Origin: a virus
Virus record (IMG/VR): IMGVR_UViG_3300030012_001393
Coordinates: 1-30,207 of that record
Length of the DNA stretch: 30,207 bases
Reading direction: 5' to 3' (one strand)
In this document: piece by piece, positions 29,052-30,207 of the stretch
Numbering within the stretch: position 1 is the stretch's first letter
Layout: each line of letters starts with the position of its first letter
Translations under genes and position numbers: made by a program
Notes under the pieces: generated by a model
Seen by the model: only the letters and a program-made list of their open reading frames with translations
Databases searched by the model: none
Told to the model about the DNA's origin: nothing

Positions 29052-30207
29052 CTGTTCCTTACCTTTATCTCTCTGTTTCTAATTGGAAAATGGTTAATAA
29101 AAAAATACCTTAATTGGTCGCAACCATGATCATGATAACCATCTTTTAATGGCTCTGTTTTTAAATCTTTACCATCTGCTTCTGGGTATCTGTAACTTTC
29201 TAAATCTTCTGCCATACCTATACAATTATTATTCAAATGTAAAAACCTATCTCCACTTGCGTTTTCTATATAACTTCTTACATGGTTAATACCAGCAGAT
29301 AAACTTCTTGACGCTTTGTCTGTCACTGTCCTTACAATCAAACCTTTTTTTCTAAATACTTCTATATCACCTATACCTGATTGGCTAGACGCTTGTAATC
29401 CTGCTGGATCACCATAATATCTTGATATTTTATAAGGTTTAGATTTTATCATATCTGCTAGTTCATCTGTCTTTATATTTGTTTGATGTGCTATTTCATC
29501 TATCATATTTATATGCCATAGCCCATTTACTCTGTGAGTTTGATAGAATCCCACAGAAGGCATCCTATACCCAAAATCAATGCTACAAAAAACAGGCAGG
29601 TAAGGATTGTAAGGATAATAACCAACGTCAATATTTCTGTCGAACGGATAAACCCTGCCCTCAAAACTTGTAAACTGAGCCCCATACTCCTGATCAAAGA
29701 GTTCTTTAGACATATTCCTTTTTCTTTCAATGATAAACTGATCATCTTTGCCAGCAGGAAATGCGTACTGATTGTCCCAACTTGGGGCTTGATGCGACTC
29801 CCAAAGTTCATCACTTTTTCCCAATAAATATAAATCATATAACCAATTGAACCCTTCTGGTGTAGAAATAAATATTCCTTTACCTTTTCTGTCAGATAAA
29901 GTGGGTGATAAATACATATCCCAAATTTTTGGTTTTACTTTTGCTGCTTCATCAATTATAAGTAAATCTAAACCCTCACCTACTAAAGAATCAGGGTTAT
30001 CTGCTGATTTAGCCTCAACTGTAGTGCCCCACTTAAACTTTATGTATCTTTCTTTTTCTGAAGCCTTGATAATGTCATTAGAACGCCCAACTACCATTAG
30101 TTGCCATATTTCTCTAAACATTAAATCGGCTTTATCGTATGATAAACCTACTAACCATATTCGTTTGTTCGGCTGGGAGGCGTAGAACGCCGCTTCCATT
30201 GCCGATG
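29048..30207 (-). CDS. Terminase large subunit, truncated by the window edge
   Basis: Partial: the frame is open to the last base, and the residues at the edge (SAMEAAFYA) look like the helix right behind the Walker A lysine, so roughly 50-90 N-terminal residues are missing. Counting from the first ATG (30199), Walker B is LDLLIIDEA (77-85), motif III is ISTPEGFNW (111-119), and the nuclease acids are in CSIDFG (Asp208), YYGDPAG (Asp264) and the C-terminal YHDHGCDQLRYFF. It is the ATP-driven DNA packaging motor and cuts concatemers. It is followed by the portal with an ATGA overlap. Confidence 0.9.
   Translation of the reverse strand, partial: SAMEAAFYASQPNKRIWLVGLSYDKADLMFREIWQLMVVGRSNDIIKASEKERYIKFKWGTTVEAKSADNPDSLVGEGLDLLIIDEAAKVKPKIWDMYLSPTLSDRKGKGIFISTPEGFNWLYDLYLLGKSDELWESHQAPSWDNQYAFPAGKDDQFIIERKRNMSKELFDQEYGAQFTSFEGRVYPFDRNIDVGYYPYNPYLPVFCSIDFGYRMPSVGFYQTHRVNGLWHINMIDEIAHQTNIKTDELADMIKSKPYKISRYYGDPAGLQASSQSGIGDIEVFRKKGLIVRTVTDKASRSLSAGINHVRSYIENASGDRFLHLNNNCIGMAEDLESYRYPEADGKDLKTEPLKDGYHDHGCDQLRYFFINHFPIRNREIKVRNR

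Overview
This window is most of the genome of an AT-rich tailed bacteriophage with a long non-contractile tail (siphovirus type). The evidence is a tail tube protein, a G/T pair of tail assembly chaperones with a frameshift site, an 875-residue tape measure protein, a portal and a large terminase. Strong AGGAGG-type ribosome binding sites, dense TAATG/ATGA overlaps and several small-protein families that I associate with marine metagenomic phages suggest a marine bacterial host. The host cannot be named from this sequence. A dockerin-like tail domain resembles domains frequent in secreted proteins of some uncultured marine and anaerobic bacteria, and the strong Shine-Dalgarno use argues mildly against Bacteroidetes.

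Layout. (1) 15-13612, plus strand: virion genes, starting with a structural protein, then four tiny very basic proteins, neck and tail-terminator candidates, tail tube, G/GT chaperones, tape measure, a giant tail hub protein ending in a dockerin-like pair, and two further tail-associated proteins. (2) 13593-20337, minus strand: an early/replication operon with a NinB-like protein, a C5 cytosine methyltransferase, an HNH protein, a PD-(D/E)XK resolvase-like nuclease, a replication-initiation-like protein, an SSB-like protein, a small XRE regulator and many small unknowns. A promoter with an operator-like palindrome lies upstream at 20370-20398. (3) 20338-25227: an accessory region with four long non-coding stretches rich in repeats. 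It holds a gamma-glutamylcyclotransferase-like gene and a compact minus-strand operon (amidoligase, class II glutamine amidotransferase, small membrane protein) ending in a clear intrinsic terminator. (4) 25228-25881, plus strand: small terminase candidate. (5) 25871-30207, minus strand: large terminase (cut by the window edge inside its ATP-binding motif), portal, head-tail proteins, a minimal MscS-like membrane protein and a membrane/coiled-coil protein.

The major capsid protein, scaffold/protease and the start of the large terminase are not in the window. On a circular map they would lie between the right and left edges, so late genes would diverge from the missing segment. No tRNA, CRISPR array, integrase, endolysin or DNA polymerase was recognised.

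The best candidates for new biology are the amidoligase/amidotransferase/cyclotransferase cassette, the dockerin-like end of the tail hub, the MscS-like protein, the predicted -1 frameshift with a two-tier RNA stem, and a pair of look-alike structured leaders at about 16.8 and 18.95 kb.
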